A stretch of DNA of 64,000 nucleotides, taken from contig CM034410.1 in the NCBI GenBank assembly GCA_019925095.2, positions 13,232,436 through 13,296,435 on the forward strand, written 5' to 3'. Below are positions 39,301-42,076 of this stretch, one piece after another (within the stretch, counting starts at the first letter, position 1; the number at the start of each line of letters is the position of its first letter). Under the pieces are notes generated by a model. That model was not told the origin of the DNA and did no database searches. It saw only the letters and a list, made by a program, of their open reading frames with translations. Origin of the DNA: Dendrolimus kikuchii (Eukaryota; Arthropoda; Insecta; Lepidoptera; Lasiocampidae). The translations under genes were made by a program, and so were the position numbers.

Positions 39301-42076
39301 GTCTAAACAGAAAAATTATAATAATCATTTGTTTTTCTTCTTGAAAAGATTTGCTCTGGGTGTTGTTATTTCGTGCGAAGCTCCCCCCGCTTATGCAATG
39401 AACAAGAGATTTCGAAGACGGTGCTTTAAGTTATTCCGGGAAAGAAGATATCACTTTATGTTAATGTTTTGTTAGTAAAATGTTATCTTAGTAGATCGGT
39501 ATATTAGAAAAATACATAATAATTAGATTTTTAACTTAATGTCTCAATCACATATTGCATTAAATTTTCAAGTTGGCCTGCAGGGCCAAATCCTAAACTA
39601 CGAAATAGCGAAAAATACTCAAAGGAGTCTCTAGGTCGGTCTTGATGAAAACTAAAGAGGTATCATTAGATTTTAGAAGTGATAACTTTTTATGAAAGGG
39701 TAAACCGCTTCGTTACGTAACGCGTTACGGCGCCAATCTGTCTGGCAGCGGTAGGCAGTCTAAGTTATCACTTCTGTCGGGCGTCCCGAGACGCACACTT
39801 TTTTTTTACCTATTACCATAGCCAGGAATCGAATCGTTTTATTTTGAAAAATATATTACATCCTGTGTTACAGCAGTGGATAGAGATCAATTTTCTATAC
39901 GTAAATTAAACAACAATTATGCATGCCGAAAGGCGGAATTTGGAGAGCTGTACTTTGTTAAATTTAACACCTTTTGTATACCCATTTTCGCATTAAATAA
40001 ATTGAATTGAATTGAATTGAAAACATTAAATTGTGCCAGTCATTTGATCGCACCTCATTTGAACTCAATAAATGTTAACCTATTGACTGATTTTATTGAT
40101 TGGGGTAAAATAACATATGGTTCGAATATTAATTTATAAATGCCTATTAAAAATAAAATAAGTTTAATAATTTTTATTTTGAATAAAATGCAAGGAGCTT
40201 TAATTAATCTATGGAAAATAGAACATTTTGTTCAAAAAACCCCTTCCCTTGTTTTTCCGTTTGACATTCTTTATTATATGTATTTATTTTTTCAAAATCA
40301 GCTGATTCGGCTCCAGGCGACTCCTCCTAATTGATTTTTTCAAAATCTAATCATACCACTTTGGTTTTCATTAAAATCGGCCTCGAGAATCCTTTGAACA
40401 TTTTTCGCTATTTCGTATAGACTAGGATTTGACTCTGAAGGCTCGCTTGAAAAATTGACGCTTTATATACAAGACAATAAACTGAATTTGATAATTGTAT
40501 GTTATGTGATTCATTGTAGAGTTGAGTGAGAATCAATCATAGCTTCATGATAGTCTAGTAGATCTTATATAAATTTTCATCTATTTATATTATTAAATAC
40601 TGTAGTTAGTATAGTGTTTTTTTTTAAGTTCATTGGATACAATAAAATAAACCTTTTCAACACACTTGCTCATAAAGTGGCTCTATGGTCACCGCAATTA
40701 GGCACAGAATGACACCCGTAACCAAACTGTGAGTAAAAAACATTATAACTCACTAGTGAGTTATAGATTTTTTTTTAAATTTTATTGGTTGAGTTGCTTT
40801 GTTCTTAAAAAAGTTTTTATTCAAAAAAAAGATCGTGTTCTATAGAACAAATAAATTAATGTTCCTATTGCTTGCTCATTTCATGCAACTTCTTATTTAA
40901 ATAGATAATTTTAACCGTACGTGTTTAATAAATAAAACTTTCACTCATATATAACTTTTTTTTATCTACTAAATAAAATGAGTTTTTGTTGTTATTTTAT
41001 TCACAAGTGTGTTGAAAAACGTCGTATGATACACGTGTGTATTGATGATTACCGTCCTCGGCTCTCTTAAGACCCTCGCCTACGGCTCGAGTCTCAATGG
41101 CGCCTCGGCGGTAATCACCAATGTTACACACTAGTACCATAATGTACTATTATTGTATACGTACTTTTAAAAATCAATTTTCATGGCGTCCCTATTATTA
41201 GAGTGAGTGAAGTAAAACCTAACACATTCCATAACCTGTACATTTTTAAGGTACACATTACAACAAAAGCCATCAGGTTTCTAGATTTGGAATTTTACAC
41301 TTTACTTTTTTAAATTCATGTTTAGATGTGGTTATTTTATTATTGAAATATCATTTTGTAATTAATTATAAAAATACAGCATACTAACACCATCTGTCAA
41401 ATATTAGAGGTAACTAGCGGACCCGGCCACGTTCTCTCACGTCGGTACCGATAGCACCACCTATTGGGTCTCCAATTGTGGACTTAAACCATTCTCGAAT
41501 CCACTTAGTACACATAAAAATTTCCATCAAAATCGTACCTACCGTTTAGGACTTCACTGACATACACAAGAACAGAAGAATTATATATTTTGTATTATTC
41601 ACACTATATCTTTATAGATTATAGCCTATGTGTTATTCTGATGTGCAAGCTATATTATTGTAGAGTTTCATCAAAATCCATTCAGTAGTTTTTGCGTGAA
41701 AGAGCAACAAACATACATCCATACATACATTCTTACAAACTTTAAGGTTTATAATATTTATAGGATAGAGAAACTAAGTAAGAAAACATACGAGCACTCA
41801 CAATACTACGCTTTTTGCGAGTCATTATTTTTATTTGGAAATCCTTTTCATATCACTGGTGATTTTCGTTTAAGTGATTACTAAATTAATCTTCCAGACA
41901 AAGAAAAGTCAGAACCCCGCAGTTCCCAAGAGCCGCAGAGCAAAGAGTCGTCTCAGCCCGACAGCCTAACATCTAGCTCGATATCAATCGACTCCAAACC
42001 CTCGGAGGTTAAAGAGGAGAAAGAAGAAGAGAAAGAGAAGGAGCCCCACCAGGAGAACGTCACGACGGACGCCTGA
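227..42076 (+). CDS. btz: barentsz (CASC3/MLN51) exon junction complex subunit, 16 exons, 5'-partial
   Basis: Joining 227-327, 4382-4526, 6707-6801, 11342-11479, 16321-16557, 21883-21946, 22746-22857, 24815-25033, 26419-26498, 28695-28766, 32344-32443, 35785-35846, 35964-36056, 36641-36762, 37487-37575 and 41898-42076 gives 1908 nt in one frame: 635 residues and a TGA. Every junction is GT-AG and every phase agrees. Landmarks of the family are NPQYIPKRGTFYEHDDR (residue 14 on), WSHDKYNENEQ, PKSRDELVAIYGYDIRNED and YGRGPNKYTRTWEDEEAY, which together form the SELOR module, then KRYSSQRHRP and GGVTYYN further on. Btz binds eIF4A3 and RNA in the EJC and acts in mRNA localisation, translation and surveillance, mainly in the cytoplasm. 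The long Q/N-, P- and H-rich C-terminal half looks disordered. The start codon and N-terminal exons lie upstream of the window. The identity rests on motif recognition, not on a database search. Confidence 0.95.
522..1192. mobile_element. non-autonomous Tc1/mariner-like element
   Basis: The ends are inverted: from the left (g)actagtggaaaaaattaagg-atca, from the right (reverse strand) cactagtggcaaaaattaag-ggatca. A TA lies immediately outside each end (520-521 and 1193-1194), the target duplication of this superfamily. The 671-bp interior has no intact transposase frame. Confidence 0.75.
1745..2260 (-). pseudogene. mariner transposase remnant
   Basis: The minus frame 2253-1927 encodes a helix-turn-helix region: VYWAINRYNETSSVCDRKRS, GRPCRVRTKK, NISP-like KISPRTMSRILKDDLGLAAY and KRRTGHFLTH. 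These match the DNA-binding half of mariner transposases. Below 1927 another frame reads SQLVDRVQRGHYPSS and, after a stop replacing Trp, WGVSYEGVTEP from the catalytic half. The middle, with the first catalytic Asp region, is deleted, so it cannot be active. Confidence 0.85.
2560..3060 (+). pseudogene. degraded LINE reverse transcriptase fragments
   Basis: One frame carries YRPITCLPTIYKLCTSILRT, and a second, further on, carries CGILQGDSLSPLWFCLALNP. These are early reverse-transcriptase blocks and the QGDSLSP block of non-LTR elements. Stops and frame changes separate them, and the catalytic YADD block is not seen. The clade is uncertain. Confidence 0.8.
3150..3340. repeat. GC-rich LINE-like segment
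   Basis: This abruptly GC-rich stretch (ccagatcgggggtggcac through cctcgcaaggcctcttcc) stands out from its AT-rich flanks and follows the reverse transcriptase debris. It resembles a LINE 5' or 3' untranslated region, but I cannot name the family. Confidence 0.4.
3839..4095 (+). mobile_element. truncated LINE 3' end, (TATG) tail family
   Basis: It matches the C-terminal coding end and tail of the LINE at 27338-27882, from atgaaagaatgactaaacag to ggcgtgaagctatgtatg. A small deletion near 3930 (gatcaaattgatggtac) breaks the frame. It is 5'-truncated, as retrotransposition by target-primed synthesis commonly leaves. Confidence 0.85.
4092..4210 (-). mobile_element. LINE 3' end with gcgataaggccgcc hairpin
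   Basis: Read on the minus strand it contains ggttgcctggaagagatcgc, then a gcgat/atcgc hairpin and aaggccgcc, ending in an AATAAAG-like tail and (TTCA)n. The same module occurs at 15355-15420, 48281-48425 and 50085-50215. It abuts the preceding LINE tail. Confidence 0.7.
4382..4526 (+). CDS. btz: btz exon 2: acidic linker and WSHDKYNENEQ
   Basis: The acceptor ctttgttccag ends at 4381; the donor is gttggc at 4527. The leftover TG plus C makes Cys, then GEESSNTTSEVSSDKKEG, a proline/arginine stretch and DIINKWSHDKYNENEQ. This matches the W-x-HDK(Y/F)-x-E-x-EQ motif of Btz/CASC3. It ends in phase 0. The stretch between the two conserved blocks is acidic and Ser-rich, as is usual for the variable loop in this family. 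Confidence 0.95.
4734..5138 (+). mobile_element. non-autonomous Helitron
   Basis: It begins TC (tctgtatatataaaaataaa) directly after an A and ends gggtcagCTAG directly before a T. These are the 5' TC, 3' CTRR and A|T insertion site of Helitrons. It has no coding capacity. The interior repeats catttgatgttcg(t/c)c twice. Confidence 0.75.
5755..5985 (+). mobile_element. LINE C-terminal coding fragment
   Basis: Sequence such as gatctttgaaagttgcaccc, cgtgactgaaaa and gaaagtcacgtgacaaga repeats, on the opposite strand, the piece at 48640-48880. There the frame reads KVRGSLKVAPVTEHVMRRCE. It lies inside the foldback element. Confidence 0.6.
6041..6290 (+). mobile_element. tRNA-derived SINE, copy 1
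   Basis: The head has pol III promoter-like boxes: A-box-like tggttgagcgggc, and the exact B-box core ggttcgattcc. The body is tggtctgggtgtctgggatc-ggcccc and it ends gtgtgtttgtctgccg plus (att)n. Similar copies lie at 10151-10366, 25190-25563 and, inverted, 36338-36563. Confidence 0.8.
6707..6801 (+). CDS. btz: btz exon 3: YGYDIRNED block of SELOR
   Basis: The acceptor is cacatttttttag (ends 6706) and the donor gtaaat starts at 6802. Phase 0 translation is VPKSRDELVAIYGYDIRNED then APPHARRNRRYG, ending with two bases (GG). It is the strongly conserved core of the eIF4A3-binding module. At 95 nt it is shorter than typical open-frame cut-offs and is found only by following the motif. The right arm of a foldback repeat ends about 25-30 bases before the splice site. 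Confidence 0.95.
6889..7200 (+). repeat. ~300-bp interspersed repeat (family A), copy 1
   Basis: It runs from cgtgcaggaacggagaaag through gcggcctgtcgtaagaggcg and gtgttgcaaatgtccatagg to gaactcctgcaataaaaaat. The A-rich tail suggests retroposition (a SINE or the 3' end of a LINE). The same unit occurs at 13950, 20957, 25751, 27918 and 52652, inverted at 26583 and 38968, with fragments elsewhere. The weak open frames in it are passive. Confidence 0.8.
8004..8593. mobile_element. MITE-like element with GGCGCGTTCC end
   Basis: It starts ggcgcgttccatgagacgct and ends with tgagcgtcaagtggaac, its approximate inverse. The interior has repeated ggtcgtgacgaaaacgtca and cgcggtcgcgagc motifs. Related pieces lie at 32525-32755, 54888-55137 and 57112-57440. 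Confidence 0.6.
8670..9030 (+). mobile_element. non-autonomous Helitron, hairpin type, copy 1
   Basis: It starts TCTATATATTAATACGTG after an A and ends CGACCACTAG before a T. Close to the 3' end is the hairpin ggtcgaa-t-ttcgacc, as expected for a Helitron terminator. Sister copies are 13167-13493, 59247-59615 and, inverted, 60435-60797. Confidence 0.82.
9047..9172. mobile_element. foldback MITE
   Basis: The arms ttttcctgtgattttatt and its inverse aataaaatcacaggaaaa, with outer attacggaa/ttccgtaat, fold onto each other around a centre with repeated tccttataca. Confidence 0.7.
10151..10366 (+). mobile_element. tRNA-derived SINE, copy 2
   Basis: It starts acggccactgtggttgagcg and has ggttcgattcctggcatgg and ggtctgggtgtctgggatcg. 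It lacks the middle piece of copy 1 around the second taacttg and ends tctgccgattattta. Confidence 0.8.
10503..10680 (+). repeat. repeat shared with intron 15
   Basis: The pattern ttttcaaaatcagc(c/t)gattc, taattgatttttcaaaa, gatttggatctg-like and cttgaaaaatt recurs at 40286-40465 and inverted at 39560-39674. In intron 15 the two copies face each other. Confidence 0.6.
10755..10975. mobile_element. MITE with acgtttcggcc inverted arms
   Basis: Left arm tattattccaacgtttcggc with agtagccgtg. Right arm cacggctacttgaaaagtgg-ccgaaacgtcggaataata. The outer end carries ccgcgcttaaaaccgttaaa, the terminal inverted repeat of the related element at 26138-26395. Confidence 0.65.
10976..11113 (-). mobile_element. 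truncated LINE 3' end, (TATG) tail family
   Basis: A run of catacatacata is followed by acttcacgccagttcccttg and gcggggtaggcacgaacaac. This is the reverse complement of the LINE end at 27338-27882, so the copy points left. Confidence 0.85.
11342..11479 (+). CDS. btz: btz exon 4: GRGPNKYTRTWEDEEAY, end of SELOR
   Basis: The acceptor is ccgttacag (ends 11341) and the donor gtacgg starts at 11480. GG from exon 3 plus C gives Gly, then RGPNKYTRTWEDEEAYRRQS, an Ala/Gln/Pro linker, and PEDFPELEAAAKKH. An earlier AG at 11314-11315 would add residues that break the conserved YGRGPNKY junction, so the 11341 acceptor was chosen. It ends with GG (phase 2). Confidence 0.95.
12545..12775 (+). mobile_element. 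LINE-type 3' tail with tacgga hairpin, copy 1
   Basis: It shares long stretches with 26852-27112 (taaattaatataataagtta, aattaatgtcacacacag, aattaagttgtaaaaaag). It ends in a tacgga-actcgag-tccgta hairpin followed by a simple A/T repeat, like the 3' end of a LINE. Confidence 0.6.
13167..13493 (+). mobile_element. non-autonomous Helitron, hairpin type, copy 2
   Basis: It starts TCTATATATTAATACGGG after an A and ends gatcaCTAG before a T. The terminal hairpin is degraded here (ggtcgaatttcgagtac). Confidence 0.78.
13530..13705 (-). mobile_element. LINE coding debris
   Basis: On the minus strand the text around KAEARRVKGRPKRVIMDQIK resembles the C-terminal end of non-LTR retrotransposon proteins (compare SRGRPRHTFHDQID in the LINE at 27338). 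The frame is short and broken. Confidence 0.5.
13950..14255 (+). repeat. family A repeat, copy 2
   Basis: It is a full-length copy from gtgcaggaacggagaaagc to ctcctgcaataaaaaaaaag. Confidence 0.8.
14430..14630 (+). repeat. repeat with 22-bp perfect palindrome, copy 1
   Basis: The palindrome at 14515-14536 (tataactcact and its mirror) is followed by gtgtcattctgtgcctaatt and gccactttatgagcaagtg. An inverted copy of the whole unit lies at 40648-40850 in intron 15. Confidence 0.75.
14640..15107 (-). mobile_element. non-autonomous Helitron, cgggattcccgg type, copy 1
   Basis: In minus orientation it ends gggcatatcCTAG before a T. The interior has repeated cccgggaattttcccgg-like motifs and ttcggtattcacctaaaaac. 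Similar copies: 18524-18960 (-), 19094-19452 (+), 30465-30822 (+) and 36786-37142 (-). Confidence 0.68.
16321..16557 (+). CDS. btz: btz exon 5: basic Ser/Lys/Pro-rich region
   Basis: The acceptor taaattgcag ends at 16320 and the donor gtgagg starts at 16558. GG plus C gives Gly, then KKPRTPPRPRSKSQPASNES and a Lys/Pro/Thr-rich stretch ending KMPALENLTITATVNNN. The composition is basic and low in hydrophobic residues except for the ALENLTITATV segment, which may be a short binding motif. An ATG 95 bases upstream keeps this frame open, but that part is intron. Three decayed copies of this exon follow in tandem. Confidence 0.92.
16651..17397 (+). pseudogene. btz: three decayed tandem copies of btz exon 5
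   Basis: The exon-5 sequence recurs three times, roughly at 16651-16969, 16970-17245 and 17246-17397. The landmark cgcttcgat(c/t)aagac starts at 16411 in the exon and at 16723, 17043 and 17312 (as cgcttcaatt) in the copies, a spacing of about 270-320 bases. The downstream intron piece (gtgaggtttnttgattcagct) is duplicated too. Copy 2 has a one-base deletion near its start and a TGA at 16760-16762. Copy 3 has a TGA at 17083-17085. Copy 4 is cut off by a Helitron starting at 17398. Copies 2 and 3 keep a GT at the donor position and an AG before the exon body, so weak inclusion cannot be excluded, but it would stop the frame. Confidence 0.88.
17398..18415 (+). mobile_element. Helitron carrying a poly(A) retroelement
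   Basis: It begins TCTATATATATAAAAATGAA after an A and ends gggtccgCTAA before a T. The terminal hairpin gacaga-acgaag-tctgtc is intact. Its left end cuts into the fourth copy of btz exon 5. Between 17947 and 18376 it carries an inserted retroelement. Confidence 0.8.
17947..18376 (+). mobile_element. 5'-truncated poly(A) retroelement with 14-bp target duplication
   Basis: The same 14 bases, aaatctttttgaca, occur at 17933-17946 and 18377-18390. The right copy follows an A run after a GC-rich body (ctccgccggcggagtcgata, cctcacaggaggtgcctcct). A target duplication plus poly(A) is the signature of LINE-machinery insertion. The family is not identified. Confidence 0.82.
18524..18960 (-). mobile_element. 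non-autonomous Helitron, cgggattcccgg type, copy 2
   Basis: It starts (plus strand) CTAGgatatgcccgcgac and runs through aattcccg(t)aggattcccgg and cagtagttttcatgtgaatc to gacaagaagtcg. The right end is approximate. Confidence 0.65.
19094..19452 (+). mobile_element. non-autonomous Helitron, cgggattcccgg type, copy 3
   Basis: It ends gcgtcgcgggcacagCTAG before a T. It contains ttgttcgggattcccgtaaa and ttttcccgggagcgg. It lies in the opposite orientation to the copy just before it. Confidence 0.68.
20957..21265 (+). repeat. family A repeat, copy 3
   Basis: A complete copy from cgtgcaggaacggagaaag to ctcctgcaataaaaaataaa. A second, separate 3' end of the family (ggtgggctgcctgcctgtct, near 20910-20950) lies just upstream. 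Confidence 0.8.
21883..21946 (+). CDS. btz: btz exon 6
   Basis: The acceptor tttattttccag ends at 21882 and the donor gtgagc starts at 21947. AG from exon 5 plus T gives Ser, then QGHPQRRVTQGWPKPITVPT and Q. No stop occurs in this frame, and the exon ends in phase 0. The 64-nt exon is supported by both splice sites and by phase agreement on each side. The residues are not a motif I recognise from other Btz proteins. Confidence 0.85.
21947..22745. other. btz intron 6
   Basis: It holds a (TA)n microsatellite at 22408-22432 and a leftward LINE fragment (22440-22695). In 21950-22400 I see nothing I can name; accacttgacgacttcag and similar phrases near 22200-22350 are not recognised. Confidence 0.6.
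22440..22695 (-). mobile_element. LINE C-terminal coding fragment
   Basis: The minus strand carries MLRWFGNVERMKKSRIRRQV, YDSIVAGRIGTSRPRRTLHE and QIEDTLKK, the C-terminal pattern LRWFGHVERM...RGRPRHTFHDQI of the LINE at 27338. The end near 22460 (cacctgtttcacattggggt) is also LINE-like. Confidence 0.7.
22746..22857 (+). CDS. btz: btz exon 7: Pro/Gln-rich
   Basis: The acceptor is atgtccgttag (ends 22745) and the donor gtgagg starts at 22858. Phase 0 reads PQQQGNPPPNKAPTQPQQPP followed by a run of Gln, Lys and Pro ending QNQQ-type repeats and Ala. Most codons are CAA or CCG. It leaves one base (G). This is a low-complexity, probably disordered segment. Confidence 0.88.
23219..23430. repeat. 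repeat starting tgttacga, shared with 61072-61250
   Basis: The phrase tgttacga(a/g)tt, gggatt(t/c)gaat, aaaatgccg and later aaccgaa(t/c)acaacaa, with aacgtaaa(a)tgc, occurs in the same order near 61072. A TG start is common for LTRs, so a solo LTR fragment is possible. Its other end is not defined. Confidence 0.4.
23774..24790 (+). repeat. ~140-bp minisatellite, interrupted by a LINE
   Basis: Units start aaggcaaat at 23774, 23900, 24040, 24180 and 24307, and again near 24677. Each contains ggtgagatataggaacggg, gcagggaatggggtagg and ggaagtggaccaccggaact. Spacing is mostly 140 bases, one unit being 127. Its minus strand is open in several frames (P/S-rich), which is only a result of the repetition. 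It lies just before btz exon 8. Confidence 0.88.
24333..24617 (-). mobile_element. truncated LINE 3' end inside the minisatellite
   Basis: It reads catacatacataacttcacg to cattctttccacatgcccga, the reverse of the LINE at 27338-27882. The minisatellite resumes right after (gggatgaaatagggggaggg). Confidence 0.85.
24815..25033 (+). CDS. btz: btz exon 8: KRYSSQRHRP motif and polyQ/N
   Basis: The acceptor acattcag ends at 24814 and the donor gtgtgt starts at 25034. G plus GT gives Gly, then AEPRGGSKRYSSQRHRPLAE and PYTP, followed by about 45 residues of Gln with interspersed Asn, Lys and Ser, closing PPHRYIA. The motif R/K-RYSSQRxRP is shared with vertebrate CASC3, which anchors the assignment in the otherwise variable C-terminal half. 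The CAA-rich run may vary in length between alleles. Confidence 0.93.
25190..25563 (+). mobile_element. 5'-truncated SINE copy 3, split by a Helitron
   Basis: The left part (25190-25297) has ggttcgattcctggcattg and gtctgggttggctcggctcc. The right part (25502-25563) continues acaagggtaacttg, gaggtatacaatgtgtgtg and tttgctgattatt. Together they rebuild the SINE order. Confidence 0.78.
25298..25501 (-). mobile_element. 204-bp Helitron inside the SINE
   Basis: On the plus strand it begins CTAGctgtcccggcagac after an A and ends aaaGA before a T, the reverse of TC...CTAG. Close relatives are at 41414-41590 and 60145-60340 (ccggcagacg(t/a)tgt(t/c)ctgcc). Confidence 0.8.
25751..26045 (+). repeat. 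family A repeat, copy 4
   Basis: A complete copy, except for a short deletion near 25955 (the gcgcatttgtagcacctttg piece is missing). Confidence 0.8.
26138..26395. mobile_element. MITE with aacggttttaagcgcgg inverted ends
   Basis: The left end ttttaacggttttaagcgcg and the right end cgcgcttaaaaccgttcaaa are inverted. Inside is the ttccgacgtttcggctactt motif also found at 10755-10975. The right end is 25 bases before the btz exon 9 acceptor. Confidence 0.7.
26419..26498 (+). CDS. btz: btz exon 9
   Basis: The acceptor aatatattttcag ends at 26418; the donor is gtaaaa. G plus GT gives Gly, then PSEYASTNQHQATPAAHPHP and QHMLHQ, ending in phase 0. It is rich in His, Pro, Gln and Ala, like the neighbouring exons. 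The assignment rests on good splice sites and phase agreement. Confidence 0.88.
26583..26690 (-). repeat. family A repeat, partial inverted copy
   Basis: The phrases gcagcatactctagaccagg, cctcttacgacaggcc and tgtattttctttctccgtt are the reverse of the family A 5' half. The 3' half is absent. Confidence 0.75.
26852..27112 (+). mobile_element. LINE-type 3' tail with tacgga hairpin, copy 2
   Basis: It is the counterpart of 12545-12775: taaattaatataataagtta, aattaatgtcacacaca, then gatacggaattcgagtccgt and an (ata)n tail. Confidence 0.6.
27338..27882 (+). pseudogene. LINE 3' end with intact C-terminal open frame, (TATG)n tail
   Basis: The frame reads LVPTLTYGSESWVWKKEHES, RVNAVEMRALRKICGVTLAD, KGMLRWFGHVERMHDERMTK and SRGRPRHTFHDQIDRVLAEG. 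This is the region after the reverse-transcriptase core of non-LTR retrotransposons (RTE-like in style; the clade is uncertain). The ORF of about 170 residues is open but lacks endonuclease and catalytic blocks, so it is a 5'-truncated copy. The tail is atgtatgtatg. It is the longest of seven copies in the window. Confidence 0.87.
27918..28217 (+). repeat. family A repeat, copy 5
   Basis: Complete from cgtgcaggaacggagaaag to ctcctgcaataaaaaaag, 36 bases after the LINE tail. Confidence 0.8.
28695..28766 (+). CDS. btz: btz exon 10 (72 nt, phase 0-0)
   Basis: The acceptor tgacgttatag ends at 28694 and the donor gtattc starts at 28767. It reads QVLRPPAVAHAPSPPHQPPH then SAQQ. The GC-rich exon lies in AT-rich surroundings. 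Both ends are in phase 0 and the length is a multiple of three, so skipping it would keep the frame. Confidence 0.85.
28870..29018. mobile_element. MITE with ccgcaagagttaacttgaga ends, copy 1
   Basis: The left end ccgcaagagttaacttgaga and the right end tctcaagttaactcttgcgg are exact inverses. The GC-rich centre has atggcgagagcggtaag. A longer relative lies at 55730-55896. Confidence 0.8.
29269..29480 (+). mobile_element. non-autonomous Helitron, short
   Basis: It ends cgcgggtaacagCTAG before a T. It contains gaaacggctggaccgatttt and tgatgttataaggagtaa, the latter also in the copy ending at 53943. Confidence 0.68.
30465..30822 (+). mobile_element. Helitron remnant, cgggattcccgg type, copy 4
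   Basis: It contains tgtttgttcgggattcacgt, aaaactattgggccgatttc and gaattttcccgggaacgg. The 3' CTAG is mutated (gacaaataatag). Confidence 0.55.
31090..31850 (+). repeat. family A copy split by ~600 bp of other DNA
   Basis: The first half lies at 31090-31180 (agtatgccgtcaccataaca, ttgtgttccggcatcg, gtggccaggttcca). The second half is at 31785-31850 (cgttgcaaatgtctataggc, tcgagtgggccgtc). The interval holds gtgcgcggcagggaggtgac and a gtgtgcactcacac palindrome that also occur near 33256-33350. Confidence 0.55.
32021..32100. mobile_element. 80-bp element with perfect 20-bp inverted ends
   Basis: The ends cagggccccaattctgctat and atagcagaattggggccctg are exact inverses around a 40-base centre. 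CAGGG...CCCTG ends recall hAT-type MITEs. No clear target duplication is seen. Confidence 0.75.
32344..32443 (+). CDS. btz: btz exon 11
   Basis: The acceptor tgtgtgtgtcag ends at 32343 and the donor gtaatg starts at 32444. Phase 0 reads VRLGLLEQPPLVSHAHHNLH then repeated NMPNMP and AHNI, leaving one base (G). The Asn-Met-Pro triplet repeats twice. The exon has no similarity I recognise outside Btz, but it sits in frame between exons 10 and 12. Confidence 0.87.
32525..32755. mobile_element. GTTCC-ended MITE, related to 8004-8593
   Basis: It begins gttccacaaggcgaccgcgg and ends gtgagtccctaatggaacg. It shares aaatcgcggtcgtgaacg and acgattgtaacgc with the other members. Confidence 0.6.
32868..33091. 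mobile_element. MITE with taattacctgga ends
   Basis: The left end tttttaattacctggact is inverted at the right (agtccaggtaattaaaaa). An internal hairpin gttgaatccta(c)/gtaggattcaac lies between. Confidence 0.75.
34630..34836. mobile_element. piggyBac-type MITE
   Basis: TTAA flanks both ends (34626-34629 and 34837-34840). The element begins CCCTTAAG and ends CTAAAGGG. A TTAA target with CCC ends is the piggyBac signature. The 207-bp interior has no transposase. Confidence 0.75.
35420..35668. mobile_element. MITE with acttaaatg / catttaagtt ends
   Basis: The left end gtgcaaaacttaaatgtgtc and the right end gcgcatttaagttttgcgcg are inverted. Relatives lie at 37936-38110 and 55138-55200 (attgtgtt(c/t)tg, aagttttg). 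Confidence 0.6.
35785..35846 (+). CDS. btz: btz exon 12
   Basis: The acceptor atatatgattttag ends at 35784 and the donor gtaaat starts at 35847. G plus GT gives Gly, then QLQPSQAYAPPAMMPAQYMQ, ending in phase 0. The next intron is only 117 bases long. Confidence 0.9.
35964..36056 (+). CDS. btz: btz exon 13 (93 nt, phase 0-0)
   Basis: The acceptor aaatttgtttgtag ends at 35963; the donor gtaagc starts at 36057. It reads GGSGAVICPAAMYGQPPAPP then YQHQIYPHHNY. This Pro/Tyr/His-rich piece resembles the C-terminal half of CASC3. The exon is symmetric (phase 0-0). Confidence 0.9.
36057..36640. other. btz intron 13
   Basis: Its second half is the inverted SINE (36338-36563). In 36057-36337 I see only AT-rich sequence. 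Confidence 0.6.
36338..36563 (-). mobile_element. tRNA-derived SINE, inverted copy 4
   Basis: It runs (plus strand) from (ata)n tcggcagacaaacacaca through ccaggaatcgaacccggaac to cagaggccgt, so the SINE faces left. It ends about 77 bases before btz exon 14. Confidence 0.8.
36641..36762 (+). CDS. btz: btz exon 14: GGVTYYN motif
   Basis: The acceptor aatatgtttaaag ends at 36640 and the donor gtgccc starts at 36763. Phase 0 reads ATQAGGVTYYNCAEQEPPQQ, a short basic stretch and AAIPIVRPQAPE, leaving AG. GGVTYYN is a hallmark of the C-terminal region of CASC3/Btz and confirms that the exons from 26 kb onward belong to the same gene. Confidence 0.95.
36763..37486. other. btz intron 14
   Basis: A Helitron of the cgggattcccgg type occupies 36786-37142 (minus orientation, CTAG at 36786-36789). 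From 37145 to 37486 I see nothing I can name. Confidence 0.6.
37487..37575 (+). CDS. btz: btz exon 15
   Basis: The acceptor tttcgcccttcag ends at 37486 and the donor gtaaga starts at 37576. AG plus G gives Arg, then PANSSEKDNIDRIVENMFVR and KPWPAAHGT, leaving one base. EKDNIDRIVENMFVRKPW looks like a short amphipathic helix followed by an aromatic. It could be a peptide docking motif, but I do not know a partner. Confidence 0.92.
38550..38745. mobile_element. MITE with tagaagtgaaacttcaacgg ends
   Basis: tagaagtgaaacttcaacgg (38571) is exactly inverted at 38703-38722. The arms continue imperfectly on both sides: gacaagtggcaaaa inside and a tgtgtg(c)tgg phrase outside. The centre has ttttacgggcag and its inverse ctgcccgtaaaa. 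Confidence 0.8.
38968..39262 (-). repeat. family A repeat, inverted copy
   Basis: It runs from gttcagtagacaaacagacg to gcaggaaattgtattttttc, the full family A in reverse. The peptide frames over it are only the translation of the repeat. Confidence 0.78.
39560..40465. mobile_element. two facing repeats with a nested hairpin MITE
   Basis: The left copy (39560-39674: ccaaatcctaaactacgaaa, tagcgaaaaat, ggtcggtcttgatgaaaac) is inverted at 40300-40460. Directly after the left copy a 101-bp MITE (agaagtgataactt / aagttatcacttct, 39675-39775) is inserted. Confidence 0.65.
40648..40850 (-). repeat. repeat with 22-bp perfect palindrome, inverted copy 2
   Basis: It carries the same palindrome at 40744-40765 and phrases cacttgctcataaagtggc and aattaggcacagaatgacac, reverse of 14430-14630. 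Confidence 0.75.
41414..41590 (-). mobile_element. Helitron, ccggcagacg-type relative
   Basis: It starts CTAGcggacccggccacg and has atagcaccacctattggg and gtttaggacttcactgac, as in 25298-25501. The 5' end is approximate. Confidence 0.62.
41898..42076 (+). CDS. btz: btz exon 16: acidic tail and TGA stop
   Basis: The acceptor ttaatcttccag ends at 41897. G plus AC gives Asp, then KEKSEPRSSQEPQSKESSQP, a Ser-rich segment, SEVKEEKEEEKEKEPHQ and ENVTTDA, ending at TGA 42074-42076. The tail is highly charged. Three bases after the stop a consensus donor (CTG|gtaagg, GT at 42080) suggests that the transcript is spliced again in the 3' UTR. The stop context is TGA followed by C. Confidence 0.93.

Larger units (their letters stand above)
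37576..41897. other. btz intron 15
   Basis: It has MITEs at 37936-38110, 38550-38745 and 39675-39775, an inverted family A copy (38968-39262), facing repeats at 39560-39674 and 40286-40465, the palindromic repeat (40648-40850) and a Helitron (41414-41590). In 40860-41410 I see only AT-rich sequence with one GC-rich patch (41045-41110). Confidence 0.6.

Noticed and set aside
42074..42076. TGA as selenocysteine in Btz
   Set aside because: No SECIS-like structure was recognised, Btz is not a selenoprotein family, and many insects, including Lepidoptera, have lost selenoproteins.
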